Positions 1-11,000 of a stretch of DNA of 64,000 nucleotides are shown in pieces. The first letter of the stretch is position 1; every line of letters starts with the position of its first letter. The position numbers and the translations under genes are program-made. The stretch spans positions 18,463,385 through 18,527,384 of the forward strand of contig NC_088295.1 in the NCBI RefSeq assembly GCF_032854445.1, in the 5' to 3' direction. This stretch comes from Liolophura sinensis. Its lineage: Eukaryota > Mollusca > Polyplacophora > Chitonida > Chitonidae. The notes under the pieces were generated by a model. It was not told the origin of the DNA and made no database searches. It saw nothing but the letters and a program-made list of their open reading frames with translations.

Positions 1-40
<40 letters not shown>

Positions 41-52
41 TATATATATATT
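1..52. repeat. (AT)n microsatellite
   Basis: An almost pure AT dinucleotide run opens the window, broken by one AA near position 33. It may continue to the left of the window. Confidence 0.95.
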
Positions 53-632
53 CGGCTTAAGTAACAAAATATCGAATTACTTTTGACTTTTGTAAAATAC
101 ATGTTAATAACGAGAATTTTTGTGCTAGTGTAAGGTTAGTAAGAAGAGATGTGTTATGTGTATGTTAGAACAGACTGATACTTAAATCAGACGTAGCCTT
201 GGTGTAAATGTAATGGTATGAGCAAGGATCCGTCTGCTATAATGAGTGACCCGAATCCCTCTTATAGAGACAGCAGTTCAGACATCTAAGATACCTCTTA
301 TTGGTAGTCTGATCTTATTGGGATTCCCCTGATTGTCGGCATGAGCTGGGAAACTTCACACTGGGACATGACATGATACCTGTGATGCGGAATTTGGGGG
401 ATCCTTTGAATAGGGCAAGAGTTGGGATACTTCCTATTGGGGCATAAAGGGATCCTTTTTATTAGAGACACGAACTGAGATGCCTCTGGATTGGGACATG
501 TTGAAATCATTCTTACTGGGGGCAGAGGTTAGAATCGAGTTAGATAACTGGCAGCATGAGTTTTTCCAATTAGAGGCATGAGCTTGAGTACCACTGATGG
601 AGTTTGGACCCTTCAGACTTTGGATAAGAACA
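53..632. repeat. degenerate flank of the 85-bp minisatellite
   Basis: From about 230 onward the sequence contains decayed versions of the neighbouring array's words, such as GGGACATG, TGGGATAC and GAGTTGG, spaced irregularly at roughly 40 bases. It looks like the old eroded edge of the array rather than unique DNA. Positions 53-230 show nothing recognisable. Short open frames here are not credible genes. Confidence 0.5.
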
Positions 633-3625
633 GGTATCTCATGTTATGGGGATGTAAAGTGGGATACCACTGTTTGGGGGACAGGAGTTTGAACCCTTCC
701 CACCGAGGATATGAGTTAGTATCTCATGTTATGGGGATGTAAGGTAGGATACCTCTGTTTGGGGGACAGGAGTTCGAACCCTTCCCACTGAGGATATGAG
801 TTAGTATCTCATGTTTTGGAGATGTAAGGTGGGAAACCACTGTTTGGGGGACAGGAGTTTGAACCCTTCCCACTGAGGATATGAGTTAGTATCTCATGTT
901 ATGGGGATGTAAGGTGGGAAACCACTGTTTGGGGGACAGGAGTTTGAACCCTTCCCACTGAGGATATGAGTTAGTATCTCATGTTATGGGGATATAAGGT
1001 AGGATACCACTGACTGGGGGACAGGAATTTGAACCCTTCCCACTGAGGATATGAGTTAGTATCTCATTTTTTGGGGATGTAAGGTAGGATACCACTGACT
1101 GGGTTACAGGAGTTTGGACCCTTCAGACTGAGGATAAGAGTTGGTATATCATGTTATGGGGATGTAAGGTAGGATACCACTGTTTGAGGGACAGGAATTT
1201 GGACTCTTCCCACCGAGGATATGAGTTAGTATCTCATGTTATGGGGATGTAAGGTAGGATACCACTGTTTGGGGGACAGGAGTTTGAACCCTTCCCACTG
1301 AGGATATGAGTTGGTATATCATGTTATGGGGGTATAAGGTGGGATACAACTGACTGGGGACAGGAGTTTGGACCCTTCCCACTGAGGATATGAGTTAGTA
1401 TCTCATGTTATGGGGATGTAAGGTAGGATACCACTGTTTGAGGGACAGGAGTTTGAACCCTTCCCACCGAGGATATGAGTTAGTATCTCATGTTATGGGG
1501 ATGTAAGGTAGGATACCTCTGTTTGGGGGACAGGAGTTCGAACCCTTCCCACTGAGGATATGAGTTAGTATCTCATGTTTTGGGGATGTAAGGTAGGATA
1601 CCACTGTTTGAGGAACAGGAGTTTGAACCCTTCCCACTGAGGATATGAGTTAGTATCTCATGTTATGGGGATGTAAGGTAGGATACCTCTGTTTGGGGGA
1701 CAGGAGTTTGAACCCTTCCCACTGAGGATATAAGATAGTATCTCATGTTATGGGGATGTAAGGTAGGATACCACTGTTTGAGGAACAGGAGTTTGAACCC
1801 TTGCCACTGAGGATATGAGTTAGTATCTCATGTTATGGGGATGTAAGGTAGGATACCACTGTTTGAGGGACAAGAATTTGGACTCTTCCCACCGAGGATA
1901 TGAGTTAATATCTCATGTTATGGGGATGTAAGGTAGGATACCACTGTTTGGGGGACAGGAGTTTGAACCCTTCCCACTGAGGATATGAGTTGGTATATCA
2001 TGTTATGGGGGTATAAGGTGAGATACAACTGACTGGGGACAGGAGTTTGGACCCTTCCCACTGAGGATATGAGTTAGTATCTCATGTTATGGGGATGTAA
2101 GGTAGGATACCACTGTTTGAGGGACAGGAGTTCGAACCCTTCCCACTGAGGATATGAGTTAGTATATCATGTTATGGGGATGTAAGGTGAGAAACCACTG
2201 TTTGGGGGACAGGAGTTTGAACCCTTCCCACTGAGGATATGAGTTAGTATCTCATGTTATGGGGATGTAAGGTAGGATACCTCTGTTTGGGGGACAGGAG
2301 TTCGAACCCTTCCCACTGAGGATATGAGTTAGTATCTCATGTTTTGGGGATGTAAGGTAGGATACCACTGTTTGAGGAACAGGAGTTTGAACCCTTCCCA
2401 CTGAGGATATGGGTTAGTATCTCATGTTATGGGGATGTAAGGTAGGATACCTCTGTTTGGGGGACAGGAGTTTGAACCCTTCCCACTGAGGATATAAGAT
2501 AGTATCTCATGTTATGGGGATGTAAGGTAGGATACCACTGTTTGAGGAACAGGAGTTTGAACCCTTCCCACTGAGGATATGAGTTAGTATCTCATGTTTT
2601 GGGGATGTAAGGTAGGATACCTCTGTTTGGGGGACAGGAGTTTGAACCCTTCCGGCTGAGGATATAAGATAGTATCTCATGTTATGGGGATGTAAGGTAG
2701 GATACCACTGACTGGGGGACAGGAGTTTGGACCCTTCCCACCGAGGATATGAGTTAGTATCTCATGTTATGGGGATGTAAGGTAGGATACCACTGTTTGA
2801 GGGACAGGAATTTGGACTCTTCCCACCGAGGATATGAGTTAGTATCTCATGTTATGGGGATGTAAGGTAGGATACCACTGTTTGGGGGACAGGAGTTTGA
2901 ACCCTCCCCACTGAGGATATGAGTTGGTATATCATGTTATGGGGGTATAAGGTGGGATACAACTGACTGGGGACAGGAGTTTGGACCCTTCCCACTGAGG
3001 ATATGAGTTAGTATCTCATGTTATGGGGATGTAAGGTAGGATACCACTGTTTGAGGGACAGGAGTTTGAACCCTTCCCACTGAGGATATGAGTTGGTATC
3101 TCATGTTATGGGGGTATAAGGTGGGATACAACTGACTGGGGACAGGGGTTTGGACCCTTCCGACTGAGGATATGAGTTATGGGGATGTAAGGTAGGATGC
3201 CACTGACTGGGGGACAGGAGTTTGGACCCTTCCCACTGAGTATATGAGTTGGTATCTTATGTTATGGGGATATAAGGTAGGATACCACTGTTTGAGGGAC
3301 AGGAGTTCGAACCCTTCCCACTGAGGATATGAGTTAGTATCTCATGTTATGTGGATGTAAGGTAGGATACCACTGTTTGGGGGACAGGAGTTTGAATCCT
3401 TCCCACTGAGGATATGAGTTAGTATCTCATGTTATGGGGATGTAAGGTAGGATGCCACTGACTGGGGACAGGAGTTTGGACCCTTCCGACTGAGGATATG
3501 AGTTGGTATATCATGTTATGGGGGTATAAGGTGGGATACAACTGACTGGGGACAGGATTTTAGAACCTTCCGACTGAGGATATGAGTTGGTATATCATGT
3601 TATGGGGGTATAAGGTGGGATACCT
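633..3625. repeat. 85-bp minisatellite array, about 35 copies
   Basis: A tandem array has a unit of about 85 bases containing GGATATGAGTTAGTATCTCA, then ATGGGGATGTAAGGTAGGAT, then GGGACAGGAGTTTGAACCCT and TCCCACTGA. Copies differ by scattered substitutions, and some units are shortened (around 3160-3190). Variant units recur at multiples of the period, for example the GGAATTTGGACTCTTCCC variant near 1195, 1870 and 2797. This indicates block duplication by unequal exchange. By position it should lie in intron 1 of the SLC5A7 gene or just beyond it. No coding capacity is evident. Confidence 0.93.
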
Positions 3626-6457
3626 CTGTTGAGCGCAGATCCTTTTTAATTTGGGAGTGGGAAATGTTAAGCATCACTCTTAGTATGAGTTCTAAATGGT
3701 AGTTCTAGGCTTCAAAACAGATATACGTTTACCAAATGTCAACCAAAGTCGACGTTCCGACTCAATAATGGCAAGACCAATTCCCTAACATAACCACCAA
3801 AAGCTAAGAAAGAAACATAAAGTAATAAATCAGGACGGATTCCTGTTAAATCAGGACGTATTCATACTAAATCAGGACGGATTCATGCAAGAAACAACAA
3901 CGGTTTTCAGTGATATGAAAAAAGACAAGGAATGTTCTAGGCGAGTGAATGAAATCAGTATCTAAATGGTGTACCATGCTAGTTGATAAATGGGCGCTAA
4001 TCAAAACTTATATATCAGTTGCGCTTAAAATGCGCCTTTTCATAGAACTAACTTAACGGCCAAATTCAACATGACGATTACGGCCCCTATTCAAGGGTTA
4101 AGTGGGAGAGTTATACTCATTATAAAACTTTAAAAGGTTAGAGTAAAGGAGTTTGATGGAACATTCTTGACACACCAGTTTTTGCAGTAATAACTGTTGG
4201 CGTTGTTTGAAGTCGTCATTTTACACTGAAAAATCTAGCAAATGCTACAAGGCGAGATATGTATACTCCAAATGCAGAACCGTTGGGTATACTATCCAAA
4301 CAGGATAATGTACAATGTCAAAATTGAAACTATTCCGAAGAAACAGTTTTAGTCTTTGGTGCGCCTTCTGAAGAGTCCTTAATTTTCACTAAACCCAGCA
4401 AATGTGGATGGATATATGGGGTGAATGGGTTTTTTATAGCTAGTAGATCTTCAATTTACCGTTTAGTGAATGAGAACGATCGAGTCTGACGAAGATTACT
4501 CTTAATAATTTCTGTATATTGTCCCATTCATTTGTGGCCTGGGGTCCTAGATGGCGGAAAGAGTTGCAGTTTCATGCACCAGGTGCCACGAGATGGGATC
4601 CTTCCAGCATGGGACTATATATTGGGAGCATGAGCTGGGATTTTTGCAACTGGGAAGGCTGCGTTTTTAAACCAAAATCAAAACAGAGAAATTTAAAGCC
4701 ACCTTTACCTATTCTTCATCCATACTGTGACTAATTCAATTTCCGAACAGACTTGCTTGAAAAAAAATATTTTCCTTATCACTCATCGTATTTCTTGAAG
4801 GGTGAAAAATCTCCGTTACTAAAATATACATTCCTGGCCAGCTTTGATTTGTTCATTTGTCTGCAGAGATATGAATGAATGGGTGCGACAAAAAGCAGCT
4901 AATGCAGATATGGCAAATACGTATTCCACAGCGAGTTGCTGGCGAAAGGCGGTTTTGCCAAGTCCTTGGGGAGCAGCAACACCTCAATTATGCCTTCATT
5001 GAGAGACATGTCTCGGGGGAAGCATTTCTCTACGATTGGCTACATTAGGCTTGCCATGTTCGATTCGCTTCAGCCAGCCATTGATCAGCGAGCTATAGCT
5101 GGCTTAGCGTGAGGCCACGGCGCGCTCGCCTGCTTCCGTCCCCTGGTCTTGGCCGTGCTTTAGCCTGACAATTACCAGCATCGCAACACTAATGTCCCTC
5201 ATTATGGTCTCCTGGCTTCCCCAACGCTTAGACATGTTACATAGACTTGACGGGAAATTCGATCAGGTCAGATCAGGCGGGGAAAAAGCAACATGTATTC
5301 ACTCTGCAAAAGGCCTGCAAATAGCCGTAAAGATAATTTTCTCACTCGATGCTGTGTTTTTTTTTCTTTACTACACATTGATAGAGAGAATTAATTTTTT
5401 TTAAGTTTGTCAACGTAGAAACTATTTACACTAACCATTGACTGATCAACACGGCTTGGTACCCCACACTAACTCTTCACTGGACAGCTCAGTGAGACAT
5501 TCGTGAGTGACCACTGGACATCCGATCGCACTCTAATACAGCTTTTAACTTGGAGAGTCTCAGCAGCATCTGTTCATTTCTCAACAAGCTGTTATGACCA
5601 ACTCGATGGGGCGAACTAGGGACAAGGTTTGCCCTACAACATCCAGCTAATATATCAAGCATATTATCTTTTAATTCATTACCTTTCGAGAACATTCAAA
5701 GTATTATATTATAACAGTCATTCTGAGCAATAATGGGAGCAAATACGCTCAATGTTTTTCACATTCTAATCAAGTTTATTAATTTCCTTCGTTGAACAGA
5801 GAGCTTTCAAGCGTATATGGGATTACGTGTGACTTCCTGTTTGGCTAGGCATTTCATAACCACTATATCTGGGAGAAGCCCAGTGAGCCGAGAATCTGGC
5901 GTAGGTGCAAGGCATTCCTTGAAGCCTTTATCGGAAAATATTTAATGAAGCTGTACCCCATCAATTAATCATTCTTTCTTCTGAACACAATGTCCCATTT
6001 GTGGTTAAGGGAGAAAAACCGCCTTGATATGATTTGTAAGAGAGACTGTATCTATAATGAAAACATTCAGGCAAACAAATTGATTCGGAAATTTTGTTCT
6101 GGGTTTCCTGTGATAAATAATCATTTGTTTTGTGGTTTGTGTAACAGCCAACCTCGGCTGCAGCATAGGCATGTTTATGATTGTGAATCTGAATACCGAG
6201 AGATGAATTGTATACAACAGAAAACTGTGCGCAAAAAATGATGCAAAATCTCATGGGAATGGGATAGGATAGGATAGGCTAGAAAAAGCGATTACATGGT
6301 TGCACGCATCAATCAATACACTGGTCAGTAAAACTAACATAATTATAGAATACAAAGATTTTCTGTAAGAGTCTCCAGGGCCTGTAACTGTGCTACATAA
6401 CTATTTAGCACTGCTTACACATTTAGGTATCGAAAATACCAATGAGATATTACGACC
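3626..6457. other. gene-free stretch, mostly unique AT-rich DNA
   Basis: No convincing exon was found on either strand. A 21-base motif (TAAATCAGGACGGATTC core) is repeated three times at 3825-3888. Around 4510-4680 there is a patch with decayed words of the 85-bp array (GGGATCCTTCCAGCATGGGA, GAGCATGAGCTGGGATTTTT). A GC-richer segment at about 4920-5165 stands out from its surroundings and might be a decayed transposon, but it carries stops in every frame. Open frames at 5961-6254 overlap on both strands and show no recognisable domain. Confidence 0.5.
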
Positions 6458-6690
6458 AACACACCTGAGAACACGATATTCGGAAACAGAGTGCGGGTGT
6501 AGCACAAACAGGGTCTTGTGTGCAGGAAAAACAAATGGAGTTTTGTCTGACCAACAGACCTGAGAACACGATATTCTAAAATATCTGTATGCAGGGTTTT
6601 ATAGTGTGCAGGAAAAACAAACAGGGTTTGTGTGTAGGAAAAACAAACAGGGTTTGTGTGTAGGAAAAACAAACAGGGTTTTGTGTGTCT
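6458..6690. repeat. short tandem repeats, 26-bp unit and a 93-bp duplication
   Basis: The phrase CTGAGAACACGATATTC occurs near 6466 and again near 6560, which marks an approximately 93-base duplication. From about 6600 the unit GGAAAAACAAACAGGGTTTG plus TGTGTA repeats three to four times with a 26-base period. Minus-strand open frames here are only translations of the repeat. Confidence 0.8.
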
Positions 6691-6777
6691 TGTCTCATAT
6701 TTCCAAATATGAGAACACCATTAAAATCAGCCAAACGTTCAAACTGAGGTTGTGGACGCCCCGATGGTGAGGATGGC

Positions 6778-7460
6778 GTTATGAACCACACTCACCTGTC
6801 ATCGTGAACACTCCGACCATCATCCCGATGGTGAGGATGGCGTTATGAACCACACTCACCTGTCATCGTGATTACATCGACCATCAGCCTGATGTTGAAG
6901 ATGGCGTTATGAACCACACTCACCTGTCATTGTGAACACTCCGACCATCATCCCGATGGTGAGGATGGCTTTATAAACAACACTCACCTGTCATCGTGAA
7001 CACTCCGACCATCAGCCCGATGTTGAGGATGGCTTTATGAACCACACTCATCTGTCATCGTGATTACACCGACCATCAGCCCGATGTTGAGGATGGCGTT
7101 ATGAACCACATTCACCTGTCATCGTGAACACTCCGACCATCAGCCCGATGGTGAGGACGGCTTTATGAACCACACTCACCTTTCATCGTAAATACTCCCA
7201 CCACTTTTTCTGATGTCCAGAATGATGTTCTCAGCCACACTCACCTGTCATCGTGAACACTCCGACCATCAGCCCGATGTGGTGAGGACGGCGTTATGTA
7301 CCACACTCACCTGTCATCGTGATTACATCGACCATCATCTCGATGTTGAGGATGGCGTTATGAACCACACTCACCTGTCATCGTGATTACATCGACCATC
7401 ATCTCGATGTTGAGGATGGCGTTATGAACCACACTCACCTGTCATCGTGAACACTCCGAC
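6778..7460 (-). repeat. 64-bp minisatellite made of an SLC5A7 exon end plus its splice donor
   Basis: Eleven units begin (plus strand) near 6778, 6842, 6906, 6970, 7034, 7098, 7162, 7226, 7292, 7357 and 7421. On the minus strand each unit carries about 40 bases matching the last codons of the SLC5A7 exon (GTCGGAGTGTTCACGATGAC) followed by the donor AG|GTGAGTG and about 12 bases of intron. The rightmost unit is the genuine exon-intron boundary. The unit near 7034 has lost the donor GT (AGATGAG), and the one near 7226 has diverged in its exon part. In the genuine frame each typical unit meets TAA shortly after the donor. The array has evidently grown leftward into intron 1 from the exon edge. 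Confidence 0.9.
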
Positions 7461-7613
7461 CATCAGCCCGATGTTCCGGCCGGCTAGCATCACCTCCTCG
7501 CTGTCAGCATTCTTCTCGCTGCTCTTGGACTTCCTGGAAGCCCAGATACCAACAGCCAGGATGAGTAGGTAAAACACAACAATGGCGATGACGCCAGGCA
7601 CGTGCACTGTCAT
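7439..7613 (-). CDS. SLC5A7: High-affinity choline transporter 1 (CHT1), first coding exon
   Basis: This exon encodes the N terminus of the Na+/Cl- dependent choline transporter of cholinergic nerve terminals, which imports choline for acetylcholine synthesis. The 58 complete codons start with MTVHVPG. They contain the first membrane helix ([20 protein letters not shown]), a charged loop, and the family motif [13 protein letters not shown]. The protein end matches the known human exon, which closes after FTMT with one base of the next Ala codon. The donor is ACAG|GTGAGTGT (GT at 7438-7437), phase 1. A possible acceptor (CACACAG) at 7652-7654 would make 7614-7651 5' untranslated sequence after an upstream non-coding exon. 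The remaining exons were not found to the left and must lie outside the window. The exon's 3' end is the founder of the adjoining 64-bp array. The family assignment is firm; whether this copy is functional cannot be seen from one exon. Confidence 0.9.
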
Positions 7614-7744
7614 GGTGATTCCGTCTGCCTCTTGTCACTCAAACTCCAATTCTGTGTGAAACAACGTAGGCTTAATGAATACTATGTTATTTCAAGATAA
7701 TCAGTTGCACATAAAATATGAATTTTGCACCTCCAGTGACACAT

Positions 7745-7831
7745 AAATGCCTCACTATATATATATACATATATATGGTTCACATTTTTTTTAATTGAGT
7801 GAATATATATATGAATGAATATGAATATGAA

Positions 7832-7880
<49 letters not shown>
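7745..7880. repeat. AT-rich microsatellites
   Basis: Runs of (AT)n occur at 7757-7776 and 7834-7874, joined by GAATATGAAT-type words. They sit between the arms of a larger inverted repeat. Confidence 0.85.
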
Positions 7881-7882
<2 letters not shown>

Positions 7883-8026
7883 ATTCATATCTGCTAAGTC
7901 AAATTTCCCCTCAATTAAAAAAAATGTGAAACAACAAAAATTCATTTTGATGGTTCACATCACAGCTGCTATTCATATCTGCTAAGTCAAATTTCCCCCA
8001 ATTAAAAAAAATGTGAACCATCAAAA
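7776..8026. repeat. nested fold-back (MITE-like) elements
   Basis: TTTTGATGGTTCACAT at 7945-7960 is the exact reverse complement of ATGTGAACCATCAAAA at 8011-8026, making an 82-base hairpin-capable element with 16-base arms. A second copy of the arm, GGTTCACATTTTTTTTAATT at about 7777, pairs with the AATTAAAAAAAATGTGAA arm at about 7913. The sentence TTCATATCTGCTAAGTCAAA occurs at about 7883 and 7971. Together this looks like one element inserted in or duplicated with another. Confidence 0.75.
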
Positions 8027-11000
8027 AAGAACAATCGTTCGTGTTTTGGAAGAGAGGAAGAAGTGAGTTCACTTATCATCTGTATTAGCGGTGCATTAGT
8101 CTACAGAACCCTCACAAGGCTTGGGGTTTAATTAAACGTTAAGGCAAACCATACCAAGCTGCTATTGTTCTTTATTTATTCTATTTGCGGACTGTGTAAA
8201 CAGCTAACAAAGTTGCGATGATGTGGCGGCGGGCTGGTCGTTTCCACGGCCTTAACTTCATTTGGAGCTGAAGTTTTCCTGTTATCCCTACAAACCAGCA
8301 TTCCAATCACCGAGATTAAATTTGCCGAGCCCGCCGAAGCACTGACAGTCCTTAATGTTGTAGAGTATAAATTTGCCCGACTATTGGGCCTGTACAGTGA
8401 CTGAGAGCGTCGGGCCGGGGATTGGGTAGAATAATTGGCGGGGTTTATCTGCTGAGAAGGCGTTATGAGCAGAGGTCTCCCTTTCAATCAGGAACAGCCT
8501 CCGTGGACAACATGTAAACACTTAAACAATCCACCTTAAATTAATTAGACGATACTTGGAAGTAAGAAAAAATAAACGTTAATCCTTAACTGTTGTGAAC
8601 AGCGCCACAACGTGACTGCTTAAAAAAGATTTTAACTGCGAAAGTAGGCATCATCAAACCGAGTAGACAGTAATTTCTTACGAAACAGATAGCAATGGTC
8701 GTTTCAACTATTTGCGTCATCTCGCCGTGACCTTCAGAGAGAGTTAGGTATACCTCATTACTGCTTATTATCCCGGTTAACTTTAAGCCAACTCTTTGAT
8801 CAGTGACCACTTATATTTAAATAACCCCAATCAGGAAGCGTGAAAAGTTTCATCAATCAATACATATCATTACTTAACAGAACCTTGACCTTTGATTGGA
8901 ACTCTGCTAGTGTGCTTCTGTCTCCCCCTGGGTAGCTGGACAGACGCAAGTTGCATGCTCTGTGAATGGAAGCGAACCACAATTGTGCATATCATAAACT
9001 GGCAAATTCACAGCCACGCACACTTTCGACCCACAGCATTAAACTATCACAGCTAAAAAAGAGGCAATTATTTGTTTGATTTCAAACATATAAAATATGT
9101 ATAATTCCAACACACAGACGAAAAGGTTCCTGCCTATAGGCCTGTCCATTGCCTTGATATATATATACTAAATTGGCACATATTATTTCATCAATTTTAT
9201 CAACACTACAGACGGTATATACATGCACAATCTATTTCCACGGTAAGACTTAAGCTGAATTTAGACGTTCTACAGGAATATAGCGAACTCTGACTGTTAC
9301 ACTCGAGCAATAACGTTGGGAATACCATCAGCGTTTGTACAGTTAAAAATATGCTTGTGGAAACAATCAGCGCGTTTACTGCTCTGTGATTGGCAATCAG
9401 TCACAGGGTTCGTTGAAACTGGTGTGACCAAATCGTGCGCACTGTAGCATTGGACCGATAGTTTAATTCTTCACTATACAAAGTATGTTTTGTCTGAAAG
9501 GTTCATCAGTGAGACTATTCTTGGATGTTAACCAAGATTGCCCCATATCAGACGTAACCAACATCCAGTTATAAAAGTGTACCATGAATATTTGATAAAC
9601 TTAGTAAAGCGGCTCACAGAGAGAAGGCACTAAAACACGCAAAGCTCAGGCAGAACATTGCACTGGGAACGTTTATCGACCTGTGTCACAGCATCCTCAG
9701 GGAATAGCCGGGTGTCCTTTCAAAGTTGACATATCTATTTTTTTTTTACAGTATGCTCCTTAGGCTACTCGCCTATAGAGGTATTCATATTTAGTGCCTC
9801 GGGTATCTCATACACAACTTATCTGGTATTTGTTTTCCGCCGCCTTACTTCAGTTAACTAAACGTACAGTAATTAAAATTGTCGTAATCCGAGATAGATT
9901 GTCGTGACAATATTTTCAAAAGAGAACGATTTCGTTGGCAAAGTACCATGCGAGTAAATATTTGTCAAATATTATTTTATGGTTGCGAACTCTTCAAGTT
10001 TAACGCCAAACGGCTCGTTATGTTTTACAAGAAAATAAAATGGCGGCGGTCACAACAATGTTGAGGGCCAGGATAAAATATTATTCACGTGTTGTACTTC
10101 GCTTCCATATTTTTAAGCGTATTAACCATTAAGCATAGCAATGCAATACATACAATTAAATTGGAAACGTTATTGAACTCCTGTATCAGTTACCAATAAA
10201 TTTTGCATTTTGTAATTTTAGTATACTACTTTTCAATATGTCTCACCAGGTTCTTATGAAATTCCCTTTATTCAATGAAGCAGGTCGTAGCTTAACTTTG
10301 AACATGTGACATTATTTCGTCTGTGCGAAAACATGATTTCGTCTCTTCAACAATTATATACACCTCGGATTTTAAAACTTTAAACTTTAATGGATTGTGC
10401 AGAACATAGAAGACTATCTTTGTTTACCTAGTTATTAGTAAAACAGTAGCAACGATCAGCTTGACTGGAATGAAACTTGATTTATATTTAAACCATAATC
10501 AATGGATTTGTAAACATGTTTTTGTGAGCGATAACAACGACGGTAAAGCTTTACTGTCATCCCATGTGCGTCACAGTATACTTAAAATACAAAAATAAAA
10601 GAATGTAACAACCTTTGTGAGACCATAAATCAGAAAAGACCACTTGAAGATTATCCAGGATATTTTTGAATCACCACTTCAAACCATTTCTTGCCGTCAT
10701 TACAGATAAAATGTATACAAGCCGTAAGCCTTTCTACGTCAAATTTTATTTCTGAGACCACGATCTACGTGGGTTGGATGTCCCATCAGTCGTTGTATGC
10801 CATGTATTATTCATTCTGTTTATCAGTTTATAGCAGAGAACATAATTTACCCAAAATAGCAAGAGAAGCCGAGTTAAGCAGGCTTGTCGCCTATCGTTAC
10901 CTATTCCCTGTATGTAATTGGCCTAGGTTATAAATCCTGTAGCTTCACCAGAATCAGTCTGTCAGGTGAAAATCTATCAGACAATATCTTGCCCTCATCA

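Noticed and set aside
4920-5170. Possible piggyBac-like or P-loop protein remnant on the minus strand
   Set aside because: Short resemblances (PRDMSLNEGI in one frame, GLGKTAF in another) are in different frames and broken by stops. This is too weak to name.
8176-8487. 103-codon minus-strand open frame in a GC-richer patch
   Set aside because: I considered a mitochondrial insert or a transporter 5' exon. Only a short word (TTATCCCTA) recalls mitochondrial 16S rRNA, and the protein matches nothing I know. It is not reported as a gene.
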